Origin: Flavobacterium sp. WV_118_3
Lineage (GTDB): Bacteria > Bacteroidota > Bacteroidia > Flavobacteriales > Flavobacteriaceae
Assembly: GCF_039778605.1 (NCBI RefSeq)
Contig: NZ_CP156060.1
Span: 2,604,001 to 2,668,000, forward strand
Length of the DNA stretch: 64,000 nucleotides
Reading direction: 5' to 3'
This document shows, one piece after another, positions 29,146 through 39,346 of this stretch. Each line of letters starts with the position of its first letter. Within the stretch, counting starts at the first letter, position 1. The position numbers and the translations under genes were made by a program. The notes under the pieces were generated by a model, which did no database searches, was not told the origin of the DNA, and saw only the letters and a program-made list of their open reading frames with translations.

Positions 29146-30105
29146 ATGAAAGAACAGGAAATCCTTTTAAAAGCAATCCGAAAACAACTATCGGATCACA
29201 CTTCGCTCATTAGCGAACTCGCTTCCGTTTTAAATATCAGCTATGATGCCGCACATCGGCGGATTTCACAAAAAAGTAAATTTACCATAGAAGAAACCGT
29301 TACCCTTTGTGGGCATTATAAAATCTCTATGGATAAATTGTTTTTTCAGGATCAGAAAGTAATCGTCGAAAAAACCAGAGAGATCCATTCCATGACCGAT
29401 ATGATTGCGTATTTCAAACATTCGTCCGAAAAATTACAGTTATTCAAGTCTCTTTCCGAAACCAAAATGTATTATTCGGCCAAAGATATTCCGCTCTTTT
29501 ATACGGCAGATGGTACCTTATTGTCCAAATTCAAACTATATGTATGGATGAATCTTCTAAATGGGGATCAAAATCAGGAATCGTTCGAGAAATTTTCAAT
29601 CGACGGTCAGTTGTCCGAATATACGCAAACGCTGAAAAAAGTATACGAATCCGTTGAAGTACATGAAATCTGGAACGATACGACTATCAACAGTACACTA
29701 CAACAAATCCTGTATTTCTTTGAAGCCGGACTGGTTAACTTACAAAATGCAATTGCGCTATATGACGATTTAAAAGCCATTATACAGAAAGCCGAAGAAA
29801 AATGTGTTCAGGATCCACGATACAATATCTATTATAATGAATTGCTGATTTTAAATAATAATGTATTAGTTACGGATCCTAAAAAACAGGCATTATTTAT
29901 TCCCTATACCATGTTGGGGTATTTTATAACCGACGATCAGGAAACCTGTTCCGGTACGCTCCGTTTCTTTTTAAATCAGCTTAAAAACTCTAAATCACTC
30001 AACGTATCCGGTACCAAAGACCGCAAACAATTCTTTAACAAATCACTACACAAAATTGATTTCTACATCGAGCGTTTAAAAAACGAGATTACCATCGATT
30101 TTTAA
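29146..30105 (+). CDS. HTH transcriptional regulator of unknown target
   Basis: A 319-residue protein. The N-terminal ~70 residues form a helix-turn-helix (LISELASVLNISYDAAHRRI) followed by the characteristic FTIEETVTLCGHYKISMDKL. The remaining 240 residues are helical with no recognised ligand domain. It is divergent from the surface-repeat/CDP-alcohol operon with about 100 bases between starts, so that operon is the natural candidate target. No paired operator is obvious. Confidence 0.78.
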   Translation: MKEQEILLKAIRKQLSDHTSLISELASVLNISYDAAHRRISQKSKFTIEETVTLCGHYKISMDKLFFQDQKVIVEKTREIHSMTDMIAYFKHSSEKLQLFKSLSETKMYYSAKDIPLFYTADGTLLSKFKLYVWMNLLNGDQNQESFEKFSIDGQLSEYTQTLKKVYESVEVHEIWNDTTINSTLQQILYFFEAGLVNLQNAIALYDDLKAIIQKAEEKCVQDPRYNIYYNELLILNNNVLVTDPKKQALFIPYTMLGYFITDDQETCSGTLRFFLNQLKNSKSLNVSGTKDRKQFFNKSLHKIDFYIERLKNEITIDF

Positions 30106-30272
30106 AAGGCTACCAATATTTGTCTGATAAGCGGTAATCAAATGCTGCAAACATCAAAAACAACCAGCTAAAAATAAGTGCTTTACACAGAATTTACGCT
30201 ATTTTAAAATATTTTTAAAAATTGTGTAACTTTTTTACAACCGGTTACGTATAATTACTGAATACTTAAAAA

Positions 30273-30278
30273 GAGGAG
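30273..30278 (+). promoter_or_regulatory. Shine-Dalgarno-like site before rpoD
   Basis: AAGAGGAGAT ends 6 bases before the ATG at 30287, an unusually good anti-16S match for a bacterium of this group, where most genes in the window have A-rich leaders without such a site. Confidence 0.5.
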
Positions 30279-30286
30279 ATTCTTAA

Positions 30287-31150
30287 ATGAGACAACTTAA
30301 AATTACCAAGCAGGTTACTAACCGTGAAACTGCTTCCTTAGACAAGTACCTACAAGAAATTGGAAAAGTTGACTTGATTACCGCCGATGAAGAGGTAGAA
30401 TTAGCACAAAGAATTAAAGCCGGAGACCAGAGAGCCTTAGAAAAACTAACCAAGGCAAACTTGCGTTTCGTGGTTTCGGTAGCTAAACAGTATCAAAATC
30501 AAGGTTTGACTTTGCCCGATTTGATTAACGAAGGGAACTTGGGGTTAATTAAAGCGGCACAACGTTTTGATGAAACACGTGGTTTCAAATTCATTTCCTA
30601 TGCCGTTTGGTGGATTCGTCAGTCGATCTTACAAGCTTTAGCGGAACAATCCCGTATTGTAAGGCTTCCTTTAAACAAAATTGGTTCGATCAATAAGATC
30701 AACAAAATGTATGCCTTGTTAGAGCAGTCTAACGAGCGCGCTCCTTCTGCAGAGGAAATCGCAAAAGAACTGGACATGACCGTTAATGACGTTAAGGAGA
30801 GTATGAAAAACTCCGGTCGTCACCTGTCGATGGATGCTCCGTTAGTTGAAGGAGAAGACTCTAACCTCTACGACGTATTGCGTTCCGGTGAATCACCAAA
30901 CCCGGATCGGGAATTGATTCACGAATCGTTACGTACCGAAATCGAAAGAGCGTTAGAAACCTTAACACCTCGTGAAGCTGATGTGGTTCGTCTCTACTTC
31001 GGTTTAGGTGATCAGCACCCAATGACACTGGAAGAAATCGGTGAAACTTTCGACCTGACACGTGAACGTGTTCGTCAGATCAAAGAGAAAGCGATCCGCA
31101 GATTAAAACATACATCCAGAAGTAAAATCCTAAAAACATATTTAGGATAA
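30287..31150 (+). CDS. rpoD: Primary RNA polymerase sigma factor
   Basis: A 287-residue group 1 sigma-70 protein: region 1.2 ([20 protein letters not shown]), 2.1-2.4 ([34 protein letters not shown]), region 3 and 4 ([34 protein letters not shown]). It lacks region 1.1, as is typical of Bacteroidota RpoD. It directs transcription from TTTG/TAnnTTTG promoters. It is monocistronic with two successive terminator-like hairpins downstream. Confidence 0.97.
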   Translation: MRQLKITKQVTNRETASLDKYLQEIGKVDLITADEEVELAQRIKAGDQRALEKLTKANLRFVVSVAKQYQNQGLTLPDLINEGNLGLIKAAQRFDETRGFKFISYAVWWIRQSILQALAEQSRIVRLPLNKIGSINKINKMYALLEQSNERAPSAEEIAKELDMTVNDVKESMKNSGRHLSMDAPLVEGEDSNLYDVLRSGESPNPDRELIHESLRTEIERALETLTPREADVVRLYFGLGDQHPMTLEEIGETFDLTRERVRQIKEKAIRRLKHTSRSKILKTYLG

Positions 31151-31222
31151 AAATTAGGAAAAAACAGAATGTTTATTATCTTTATAAAATTGAACATTCG
31201 TACTAAAAATATTAAACGCAAC

Positions 31223-31250
31223 AACAGTTTCAATAACTGTTCGTTTTTTG
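31223..31250 (+). terminator. Terminator-like hairpin 1 after rpoD
   Basis: A 7-bp stem (AACAGTT / AACTGTT) with a 5-nt loop, followed by CG and six T. Weak but well placed. Confidence 0.6.
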
Positions 31251-31261
31251 ATTGATGATTG

Positions 31262-31296
31262 AAACTCCGGCTGATTACCGGAGTTTTGTTTTTTTA
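31262..31296 (+). terminator. Terminator 2 after rpoD
   Basis: A perfect 9-bp stem (AAACTCCGG / CCGGAGTTT) with a 7-nt loop and a long T-run. This is the stronger of the pair. Confidence 0.88.
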
Positions 31297-31354
31297 CCCT
31301 TTTTCTTCTTTCGCAATTCTTTCGTTCTCCAGCAATCATAATCCAACATTTCGT

Positions 31355-31362
31355 TATCTTTG
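31355..31362 (+). promoter_or_regulatory. -7-like box before rpe
   Basis: TATCTTTG matches TAnnTTTG and lies 18 bases before the rpe ATG; no -33 TTTG at the right distance. Confidence 0.45.
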
Positions 31363-31379
31363 CAAACAAACACAACACA

Positions 31380-32042
31380 ATGAAACATAACATAATTGCC
31401 CCTTCTGTCCTTGCAGCGGATTTTGCCAACCTGCAACGTGACATCGAAATGATTAACAACAGTGAGGCCGACTGGTTTCATATTGATATTATGGACGGCG
31501 TTTTTGTCCCGAATATCTCCTTTGGAATGCCGGTTTTAGATGCCATCACCAAACATGCCCGTAAAACAATTGACGTTCACCTGATGATTGTCGATCCGGA
31601 CCGTTATATTAAAACCTTTAAAGATCTTGGCTCGGATATTCTTACGGTTCATTACGAAGCCTGTACCCATTTACACCGTACGTTACAAGCCATAAAAGCT
31701 GAAGGCATGAAAGCCGGTGTTGCTTTGAATCCTCATACAAATGTCGCTTTACTGGAAGATGTGATCAACGACATCGATATGGTATGTCTGATGAGTGTTA
31801 ATCCCGGATTTGGCGGTCAGTCGTTTATTGAGAATACCTATAAAAAGATAAAACAACTAAGAGAAATCATTACTCGCAACAATGCTTCAACCTTAATCGA
31901 AATCGATGGCGGTGTAACCAATCAAAACGCCCGCCAGCTTATCGAAGCCGGAGCCGATGTACTGGTAGCCGGTAGCTACGTTTTTAAAGCTTCCGATCCC
32001 ATTGCAACTATAGCCGATTTAAAAAAGATCACCTCTTTATAA
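31380..32042 (+). CDS. rpe: Ribulose-phosphate 3-epimerase
   Basis: A 220-residue TIM-barrel enzyme with the family motifs: IAPSVLAADFANL, HIDIMDGVFVPN, VHLMIVDP, MSVNPGFGGQSFI and EIDGGV. It interconverts ribulose 5-phosphate and xylulose 5-phosphate in the pentose phosphate pathway, using a metal-bound His/Asp site. It is monocistronic with a strong terminator at 32048-32077. Confidence 0.97.
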   Translation: MKHNIIAPSVLAADFANLQRDIEMINNSEADWFHIDIMDGVFVPNISFGMPVLDAITKHARKTIDVHLMIVDPDRYIKTFKDLGSDILTVHYEACTHLHRTLQAIKAEGMKAGVALNPHTNVALLEDVINDIDMVCLMSVNPGFGGQSFIENTYKKIKQLREIITRNNASTLIEIDGGVTNQNARQLIEAGADVLVAGSYVFKASDPIATIADLKKITSL

Positions 32043-32047
32043 AAAAC

Positions 32048-32077
32048 AAAAGCAGCCTTTTCGAGCTGCTTTTTTTA
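32048..32077 (+). terminator. Terminator after rpe
   Basis: A 9-bp stem (AAAAGCAGC / GCTGCTTTT) with an 8-nt loop and a T-run. Confidence 0.88.
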
Positions 32078-32096
32078 TTTGATCATATTATAACAA

Positions 32097-33116
32097 TTAC
32101 TCTTTTACCAGTTTTGTTTTTACGATTTCGTTATTATCGACATCAAAAGTCTTCACAAGATACACTCCTCTGTTTAATGACTCAACATTTACAGGGTAAT
32201 TATCTGCATCCGCCAGAACCAATTTCTGATCCAGTACTTTAGCGCCTTTTAAATCATAAATTTCAACACGTCCCGGAACTGCCTGAGTCGCATTATAATT
32301 AACTTTAAGATTTAACACATTTGTAGCCGGGTTCGGATATAACAGCATTTTATTATTCGTTATAAAGCTTTCAGTTCCTAAGAAAGCCTGATAGTTCAGA
32401 ATAAAAGGCATATCCATCGCCTGAGTCGATCCGGCATCTACAATTCCAGCCCAAGCCGTACCACTATACTGTTTTGCATTCGAGCCTGCAACTGTAAGCG
32501 CACCTGGAATGGTTACAGCCGGGAAAAAGATAGAGCCATCATTTGTCGCATGCACCTGGAAATCGACCCAGTAAGTTCCCGGAGCCAATGTCGCAGTAAG
32601 GTTTCCGCTAATGCGCCATATTTTACGGGTAGTACCCGGTGTATTGTTCCCGATACGGTACATATTGGCCTCACCACTACCGGCAGCATTGTAGATATTA
32701 GCAGTCATATTACCCGCTACTACGGTAGCCGTTCCTGAAGACGGGTCTCCGTTCCAGATTTGAACACGCATCTGATCAATCGGAGGTGTTGTTCCTGTAG
32801 AACCTGTCTGATAACAGAACAAATCCACTGTTGTCAGATTCATGGTAGACGTTACTGTAAAATTATCTGCAATACGTAAATTCGTAGTAGCGGCAGTATT
32901 AAAAATAGCCCCGAACCCTAAATTAGTATTTGTAGAACCTCCTACCGATTGCAATTCACTCCAGGTATATCCTGCCGGTGAAGTGGTCGAACCGTTAGCA
33001 GTAGTCGTTCCCGTAGTAAGCCCTCCATTTGTATAAAACCCCTGCGCAGAAGCAGTCAGTCCCATTAAAGCCAGTGTTAACACGGCCAAAAAATTCTTTT
33101 GAGTAGTTTTTTTCAT
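32097..33116 (-). CDS. Secreted protein with T9SS type A sorting domain
   Basis: A 339-residue protein with a signal peptide (ends ALMGLTASAQG). The ATG at 33116 is preferred over an upstream TTG at 33125. The last ~85 residues are a T9SS type A C-terminal domain (LYPNPATNVLNLKV, VEIYDLKGAKVL, LNRGVYLVKTF), which directs export by the type IX system. The central part is a Thr/Gly/Asn-rich beta region with no enzyme motif; a surface adhesin or binding protein is plausible. Confidence 0.88.
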   Translation of the reverse strand: MKKTTQKNFLAVLTLALMGLTASAQGFYTNGGLTTGTTTANGSTTSPAGYTWSELQSVGGSTNTNLGFGAIFNTAATTNLRIADNFTVTSTMNLTTVDLFCYQTGSTGTTPPIDQMRVQIWNGDPSSGTATVVAGNMTANIYNAAGSGEANMYRIGNNTPGTTRKIWRISGNLTATLAPGTYWVDFQVHATNDGSIFFPAVTIPGALTVAGSNAKQYSGTAWAGIVDAGSTQAMDMPFILNYQAFLGTESFITNNKMLLYPNPATNVLNLKVNYNATQAVPGRVEIYDLKGAKVLDQKLVLADADNYPVNVESLNRGVYLVKTFDVDNNEIVKTKLVKE

Positions 33117-33187
33117 AATATCCAATTAATTGTTTGATCAATTAAAATTAACAATTATTTTGAATATTATTTCATATTTTATTAAAA

Positions 33188-33607
33188 TTAATACTGTTGT
33201 ATCAAATATTTAATCAAATCAGTAGTTGTCACAATTCCAACCAACAAATCCCCTTCAACAACCGGCAAAGCATGAAACTCTTTTGTTGCCAATATTTCGG
33301 CCGCTTCTTTAATGGTCGTTTCGGGAGCAATGGTAACCAGTCTTTTAGCCATTACCTGTTCGATTGTAAACATATTATACACCGTAGTATCAATAATTTC
33401 TTCGTCATCGTCTACAGCGTCGGCAAACGAAATACGCAACAAGTCGGTATAACTCAGCATTCCAATGATGTTATTTCCATTCACCACCGGGATATGTCTG
33501 ATGTTATTTTTTTTAAAGAGCATTTCGGCTTTGGTCAAATCATCAGTAAGATTGAGTTTAACCACATTTTTAGTCATAATAGACGATACAGGAACACGAT
33601 GTTTCAT
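33188..33607 (-). CDS. Two-CBS-domain protein
   Basis: A 139-residue protein made of two CBS motifs (VSSIMTKNVVKLNLTDDLTK, RHIPVVNGNNIIGMLSYTDL; MAKRLVTIAPETTIKEAAEI, FHALPVVEGDLLVGIVTTTD). A stand-alone CBS pair normally binds adenine nucleotides and regulates a partner. The partner is not identifiable here; the gene stands alone between a T9SS cargo gene and the efflux operon. Confidence 0.9.
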   Translation of the reverse strand: MKHRVPVSSIMTKNVVKLNLTDDLTKAEMLFKKNNIRHIPVVNGNNIIGMLSYTDLLRISFADAVDDDEEIIDTTVYNMFTIEQVMAKRLVTIAPETTIKEAAEILATKEFHALPVVEGDLLVGIVTTTDLIKYLIQQY

Positions 33608-33698
33608 AACTATATATTTTTGATTATGAGCTAATTTAGCCTTATAAATTTACAAAAACATTGACAAAAATCATATTCTGCAATCTTTTATATGTTCA

Positions 33699-35000
33699 TT
33701 AAAATGTTACTGATCCGGTTAGTTCTTTTAAAGCCACTTCTGAAATTTTTGCCTGATAACGCGCCGCATTATGACGGGTTCGGGCAGTAATGTAGTTTAA
33801 CTGGGCGTTTCGGAATTCTATTGTAGTGATCGTTCCTATTCTGAATTTTTCCAAGGTAATATCCAGATTTTGTCGCGCTATGTCTTCATTTTTTGCCTCC
33901 AGTTCCTTTAACTCCAAATTGGTCAGATAGGATTGAAATACGGTCGTTAATTGTGTATTCAGGCTTTGTTTTTGTTTGTCCAATAGAAATTGTGTGTTTT
34001 CAACCTGAAGGTTAGCAATTTTTTCGTTTCGGTGTTGCAGAAACCCGTTAAAGATGTTCAGAGTCGCACTTAATCCATAGTTAAATCCTCTGGAAGAAGA
34101 TTGGGTAACGAAACCAAGACTGGACTCCGTTTCGGCAAAATTATAACCCGAATTTAATCTGATTACAGGATACCTGTTAGCCTTTACCTGTTTCAAATCC
34201 AGTTCGGCGACTCTTTTATTAATAATAGCCAACTGAATATCCGGATTTTGATTTTCCGCCAAACGCATCAGGTTTTTTAATTCCAGTTTACTATCAATGT
34301 GAACCGTTTCCTCAACCCGGTACGTTGTGGTTCGGTCGCGAACGAGTAATTCGTTTAACAGGGTTATCGTATTGGCATACAATTGCTTTTGCTTAACCAG
34401 ATTCGTTACGTCGGTATTGAGATCGACCTGAGCATTTAAAACTTCCAATTTGGATGCTTTTCCAATTTTATAACGATTATCTGCCGTTTGCAATCGTTGT
34501 TTCGAAATCACAACGGCAGTATCCAACGTAGCCAGCATTTGTTGTTGTTGCACCAAATCATAGTAGGTTGACAACACATCGGCCACTTTGGTTACAATAG
34601 CCGATTTTAATTGTGTTTCTCCTTGTTTTTCGAGTTCTTTTAATTGATCATAGCGCGCAAACATGCGTAAACCATCGAATAGGGTCCAACCTAAAGTAAC
34701 GCCATAGTTCAAGCTGTTGTTTTTGGCATTATTCAGTTCTCTTTGCGTACCATCGGCCTGTGTTTGCGTTGAATTTTGCAGGTTGTTATTTTTGGTCAAC
34801 GTCGCATCCAACCTTGGCAACATTCCGGCATTGGCAACTCCTACATTTTTCTCACTGATCTTCGCCTGATTTGTCGCGATCAGAATGTCGTAATTATTTT
34901 TTAACGCAATTTCAACGGCTTCTTTGGCAGTCAGAATTTCCTGTGCCTTTACCAGATTTGTCGTTGCAATTGCAAATATAACTAACAGATACTGTTTCAT
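33699..35000 (-). CDS. TolC-family outer-membrane efflux protein
   Basis: A 433-residue protein with a signal peptide (1-19) and two long alpha-helical repeats of the OEP type (LTAKEAVEIALKNNYDILIA; KLEVLNAQVDLNTDVTNLVK; TTIEFRNAQLNYITARTRHN). It provides the outer-membrane exit duct of the tripartite pump. It is the last gene of the adaptor-permease-TolC operon and starts 2 bases after the permease stop. Confidence 0.93.
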   Translation of the reverse strand: MKQYLLVIFAIATTNLVKAQEILTAKEAVEIALKNNYDILIATNQAKISEKNVGVANAGMLPRLDATLTKNNNLQNSTQTQADGTQRELNNAKNNSLNYGVTLGWTLFDGLRMFARYDQLKELEKQGETQLKSAIVTKVADVLSTYYDLVQQQQMLATLDTAVVISKQRLQTADNRYKIGKASKLEVLNAQVDLNTDVTNLVKQKQLYANTITLLNELLVRDRTTTYRVEETVHIDSKLELKNLMRLAENQNPDIQLAIINKRVAELDLKQVKANRYPVIRLNSGYNFAETESSLGFVTQSSSRGFNYGLSATLNIFNGFLQHRNEKIANLQVENTQFLLDKQKQSLNTQLTTVFQSYLTNLELKELEAKNEDIARQNLDITLEKFRIGTITTIEFRNAQLNYITARTRHNAARYQAKISEVALKELTGSVTF

Positions 35001-35002
35001 AA

Positions 35003-38000
35003 TTAGTCTTTAATAGTATCAAATTCCGGGCGGTGTTTACGCGCTCTCGACCACATCAGGTAAATCGCCGGAATCACAAATAATGTCAATATTAACGAGA
35101 AGATGGTCCCTCCCACAATAACCACTCCCATTCCCATACGGCTCTGCGAAGCAGCTCCCAACGATAACGCAATTGGCAACGCACCTAATGCAATGGCCAA
35201 ACTGGTCATTAAAATCGGGCGTAAACGGGATTCGGCCGCTTCCACAATCGCATCGTATTTACTCTTACCCTGCTCCCGGAGTTGGTTCGCAAATTCGACA
35301 ATCAGGATACCGTTTTTCGTCACCAGTCCAATTAACATAATCGTACCTATCTGACTAAATATATTCCACGTCTGACCGAATAGCCATAAGGAGAATAAAG
35401 CTCCTGCAACCGCCATCGGAACGGTTAGAATAATGATAAACGGATCGATAAAACTTTCGAACTGCGCGGCAAGAATCAGGAAAATCAGTAATAAAGCCAG
35501 TCCGAAAGCGAATGATGTATTCGAACTACTTTCCACAAAGTCACGGGATTCTCCACCCAAATCGGTTGTAAAAGTATCGTCCAGCACTTTGGCCTTAACT
35601 CTTTCCATCGCTTCGATACCATCGCCAAGACTTTTACCCGGTGCTAATCCCGCCGAAACGGTAGCCGACATATAGCGGTTGTTATGGTAAAGCTGCGGCG
35701 GACTACTTTGTTCTTCTATTTTCACTACGTTATCCAACTGAATCAGCTTTCCGTCTTTGTTACGTACAAACATCGAAGTCAGATCCATTGGCGCGCTACG
35801 GTCTTTTTTATCGAATTGCCCCATTACCTGGTATTGTTTTCCGTTCATCATAAAATACCCAAAACGCTGACCACTTAATGAAAGCTGTAACGTCTGTGCT
35901 ACATCGATAACCGAAATCCCCATACTCTCCGCTTTTTCACGATCGATGGTGACATAAATCTCCGGTTTGTTGAATTTCAGGTTTACATCCGTAATTGAGA
36001 ACGTCGGATCTTTGGCCACTTCGTCCATAAATTCCGGAATTTTTTCTTCCAGTTTTTTAAAGTTCGGTGCCTGAATAATATATTGTATCGGAAGTCCTCC
36101 TCTACGGTTTACGGCAATTGTAGGCGATTCGGAAACCGCTACTTTGGCTTCGGAATACTGTTTGGTCCATTTTGATAAATCGTCGGCGATTTCTTTTTGC
36201 GATCGTTTTCGCTGATCCGGTTCTACTAATGACAAACGCGCTACACCACTATTTACAGAAGCCGATCCAAATCCGGGCGATGTGATGATCAAACTAACTT
36301 TTTTCTCCGGTACAGAGTCGTTTATTAAGTTCGTTAGCTCACTCATAAAGCGATCCATATAATCGTAGGTCGCTCCTTCCGGTGCGGTTACCCGCATGGT
36401 GATATAACTACGATCGTCATACGGTGCCGTTTCTTTTTGTAAGGTTTTAAAGAATAGCACAATCAATCCGATACATCCGATCAAAATTGGAAAACTCAAC
36501 CATTTGCGTTTTAGAAAGCTTACCAGTGACGCAGCGTAACCTTTGTTCATTTTTTCAAAGTACGGCTCTGTCAGGTTATAGAATTTTGTTTTTTTCTGTT
36601 CGCCTCCTTTCATCAGGTAGGCATTTAACATTGGGGTTAACGTTAACGATACAAAGGCCGATATCAATACCGCCGCACCGATAACCACTCCAAATTCCCG
36701 GAACAAACGTCCTACGAATCCTTCAAGGAAAATTACCGGTAAGAATACCGCGGCCAACGTAATCGAAATCGAGATCACGGCAAAAAAGATTTCGTTGGAA
36801 CCTTTTACAGCCGCTTCAATCGGCGACATTCCTTCTTCTACTTTTTTAAAGATATTTTCGGTTACTACGATACCGTCATCAACTACCAATCCGGTTGCCA
36901 GAACGATCGCTAACAGGGTTAATACGTTAACCGAGAATCCGAAAATATACATGATAAAGAAGGTCGCGACCAGCGATACCGGAATATCAATCAACGGTCG
37001 GAAAGCAATCGCCCAATCCCGGAAAAACACATAGATGATCAATACTACAAGGATAACCGATAACAACAGGGTTTCGGCTACTTCCAAAATCGCTTTTTTT
37101 ACAAAAACGGTATTATCGATGGCGATATTCAGTTTAAAATCTTTCGGTAAGTCTTTTTTGAGCTGGTCGTATTGCACATAAAATTTTTCGGCAATGTCCA
37201 GATAATTCGTTCCCGGCTGTGGAATAATCGCCAAACCAACCATCGGCTGACCGGAATCGCTCAGTTTTGTTTCCAGGTTTTCGGCTTCCAGAGAGGCTTT
37301 TCCAACGTCGCTCAAACGAACGATGTTATCACCATTGGCACGAATGATAATTTTATTAAATTCTTCTTCGGTTGATAAATTTCCAATCGTTTTTACCGTC
37401 AGTTCGGTATTGTCTCCGGTTAGTTTCCCCGAAGGTAATTCCACGTTTTGCTTGTTTAAGGCCTCGCGCACATCGGAAACCGTACAACCATAGGATGCCA
37501 GTTTTACCGGATCGATCCACAAACGCATCGCATATTTTCGTTGTCCCCAAATCTGTACGCTACTCACGCCTGGAATGGTTTGCAAACGCTGTGCAATCAC
37601 GTTGTCGGCATAATCACTTAGTTCCAGTACGTTTTTATTATCACTCTGAACCGTCATGGTAATAATCGGATCCGAATCGGCATCGGCTTTCGAAACCACC
37701 GGCGGCGCATCGATGTCCTGTGGCAAGCTTCGTACCGCCTGCGACACTTTGTCCCGTACGTCGTTTGCGGCTTCTTCAAGATTTTTATCAAGGTTGAACT
37801 CAATCGTGATATTACTACTTCCCTGATTACTAGAGGAGGTGATATTCCGAATACCGTCGATCGAGTTGATCGCTTTTTCGAGTGGTTCGGTAATTTGCGA
37901 CTCGATAATATCGGCATTAGCTCCGGTATAACTCGTTCGAACGGATATCTGCGCCGGGTCGATCGATGGGAATTCCCGTACGCCCAGATAGGTATATCCG

Positions 38001-38080
38001 ATGATTCCGAACAAAATCAACATCAGGTTGATTACGATCGTTAAAACCGGTCTTTTGATACTTGTCGTAGATAAACTCAT
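35003..38080 (-). CDS. RND multidrug efflux permease (HAE1 type)
   Basis: A 1025-residue inner-membrane transporter of the AcrB/MexB type with 12 predicted helices and two large periplasmic loops. N-terminal ISIKRPVLT-like start (STTSIKRPVLTIVIN), paired Asp in the fourth helix region (GLVVDDGIVVTENIF) for proton relay, and a duplicated C-terminal half (GLVTKNGILIVEFANQLREQ) are visible. It exports drugs or other hydrophobic compounds using the proton gradient. No regulator gene is adjacent. Substrates are unknown. Confidence 0.95.
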   Translation of the reverse strand: MSLSTTSIKRPVLTIVINLMLILFGIIGYTYLGVREFPSIDPAQISVRTSYTGANADIIESQITEPLEKAINSIDGIRNITSSSNQGSSNITIEFNLDKNLEEAANDVRDKVSQAVRSLPQDIDAPPVVSKADADSDPIITMTVQSDNKNVLELSDYADNVIAQRLQTIPGVSSVQIWGQRKYAMRLWIDPVKLASYGCTVSDVREALNKQNVELPSGKLTGDNTELTVKTIGNLSTEEEFNKIIIRANGDNIVRLSDVGKASLEAENLETKLSDSGQPMVGLAIIPQPGTNYLDIAEKFYVQYDQLKKDLPKDFKLNIAIDNTVFVKKAILEVAETLLLSVILVVLIIYVFFRDWAIAFRPLIDIPVSLVATFFIMYIFGFSVNVLTLLAIVLATGLVVDDGIVVTENIFKKVEEGMSPIEAAVKGSNEIFFAVISISITLAAVFLPVIFLEGFVGRLFREFGVVIGAAVLISAFVSLTLTPMLNAYLMKGGEQKKTKFYNLTEPYFEKMNKGYAASLVSFLKRKWLSFPILIGCIGLIVLFFKTLQKETAPYDDRSYITMRVTAPEGATYDYMDRFMSELTNLINDSVPEKKVSLIITSPGFGSASVNSGVARLSLVEPDQRKRSQKEIADDLSKWTKQYSEAKVAVSESPTIAVNRRGGLPIQYIIQAPNFKKLEEKIPEFMDEVAKDPTFSITDVNLKFNKPEIYVTIDREKAESMGISVIDVAQTLQLSLSGQRFGYFMMNGKQYQVMGQFDKKDRSAPMDLTSMFVRNKDGKLIQLDNVVKIEEQSSPPQLYHNNRYMSATVSAGLAPGKSLGDGIEAMERVKAKVLDDTFTTDLGGESRDFVESSSNTSFAFGLALLLIFLILAAQFESFIDPFIIILTVPMAVAGALFSLWLFGQTWNIFSQIGTIMLIGLVTKNGILIVEFANQLREQGKSKYDAIVEAAESRLRPILMTSLAIALGALPIALSLGAASQSRMGMGVVIVGGTIFSLILTLFVIPAIYLMWSRARKHRPEFDTIKD

Positions 38081-38111
38081 GTTTCAGTGCTTTAATAGGT
38101 GAGGCTTCGCA

Positions 38112-39170
38112 TTAGTTTTTGATCGCGACTTTAACCGGCATATCATTTTTAAGTGTCATCACACCACTGGTCAATACCGTGTCGCCCGTTTTTAAGCCTG
38201 AAGTGATCAGGATATCTTTGGCCGTACGCGGTCCGGTTTCTACAACAACTTCTTTGGCTTTACCTTTTTCGGCTATAAATATTTTTTTACCGTTCTGAAT
38301 TGGGATCAGCGCTTCGGTTGGCACCAACAAGGCATCATTAATGCTTTCCAGCGGAAGTGCAACATCAGCATAGGTTCCCGGCAGTAATTTCCCATCCGGA
38401 TTTTGTGCCAGTGCGCGCATCTGAAGCGTTCGGGTCGCAACATCCACACCCGGCTCAATGGCATATATTTTGGCTTTAAAGACATCTTTTGATCCGGCTA
38501 TCGTAAACGAAATGGTCGCGTCCTTTTTCATTTGGGTAGCGTATTTTTCCGGTATGGAAAAGGTAATTTTCACCTGATTCATGTTGACCAGGTTTGCCAC
38601 TACGGTTGTTGGCGTTACATACGTTCCTTTTGAAATCGCCCGTAGTCCTATTTTTCCGGAGAAAGGAGCTTTTACACTGGTTTTGGCCAATTGCGCCTGT
38701 ATCAGCTGGGTTTGTGCCTGAGTAGAACGCAGTGTGGCGTTGGCCGTATCGTATTCTTCCTGACTGATGGCTTCTTTTTGCAATAACAAGCGGGCTCTTC
38801 TTTCGTTTTCGGCAGCCAATGCCTGTTGGGTTCTGGCCTGCGCCAGTTGTGCCCGAAGTTCGCTATCGTTAATTTTAAACAACACCTGTCCCTGTGTTAC
38901 CGGAGTTCCTTCGTTAAAATTGATACTTTCTACAATTCCGGAAACTTCACTCCTGATTTCCACCTGTTCGTTCGCCTCAATGGAACCCGACAGGGATAAA
39001 TTATCGGAAAACACCTGTGGTTTCAACACAATTCCGGAGACTTTTGTAGCGTTTTTACCTTCGCCTTTTTTACCGCCATCCCCTTTTTCTTTATTAGCCG
39101 AAACGCGATAGAATATCATTCCGCCCAACACTATAATCAGAACGAGATATACAATATGTTTACCTTTCAT
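38112..39170 (-). CDS. RND efflux periplasmic adaptor
   Basis: A 352-residue membrane-fusion protein: N-terminal membrane anchor (residues 4-22), lipoyl/barrel-sandwich halves (VEIRSEVSGIVESINFNEGT; TSVKAPFSGKIGLRAISKGT), an alpha-hairpin (ARTQQALAAENERRARLLLQ) and a beta-barrel domain. It bridges permease and TolC. First gene of the operon, 31 bases before the permease. Confidence 0.94.
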   Translation of the reverse strand: MKGKHIVYLVLIIVLGGMIFYRVSANKEKGDGGKKGEGKNATKVSGIVLKPQVFSDNLSLSGSIEANEQVEIRSEVSGIVESINFNEGTPVTQGQVLFKINDSELRAQLAQARTQQALAAENERRARLLLQKEAISQEEYDTANATLRSTQAQTQLIQAQLAKTSVKAPFSGKIGLRAISKGTYVTPTTVVANLVNMNQVKITFSIPEKYATQMKKDATISFTIAGSKDVFKAKIYAIEPGVDVATRTLQMRALAQNPDGKLLPGTYADVALPLESINDALLVPTEALIPIQNGKKIFIAEKGKAKEVVVETGPRTAKDILITSGLKTGDTVLTSGVMTLKNDMPVKVAIKN

Positions 39171-39346
39171 AGTATCGTAATGTAGTTTTTTTGTATTGCT
39201 TTATTTGTATCAACAACAAAGCTAATTTTTAAATGCTGTATTCGTCACTACATTAAATTTAATTTAACACTATTTTTAGAATTTTAAATATCTGATAATG
39301 TAATCAAAACATTTCCGCATCTTTTTGTTGTTTTTTCAACTCACGC

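Noticed and set aside
31154..31459. 101-codon minus-strand frame over the rpoD-rpe gap
   Set aside because: It covers two terminators, the rpe promoter and the rpe start; composition is not protein-like.
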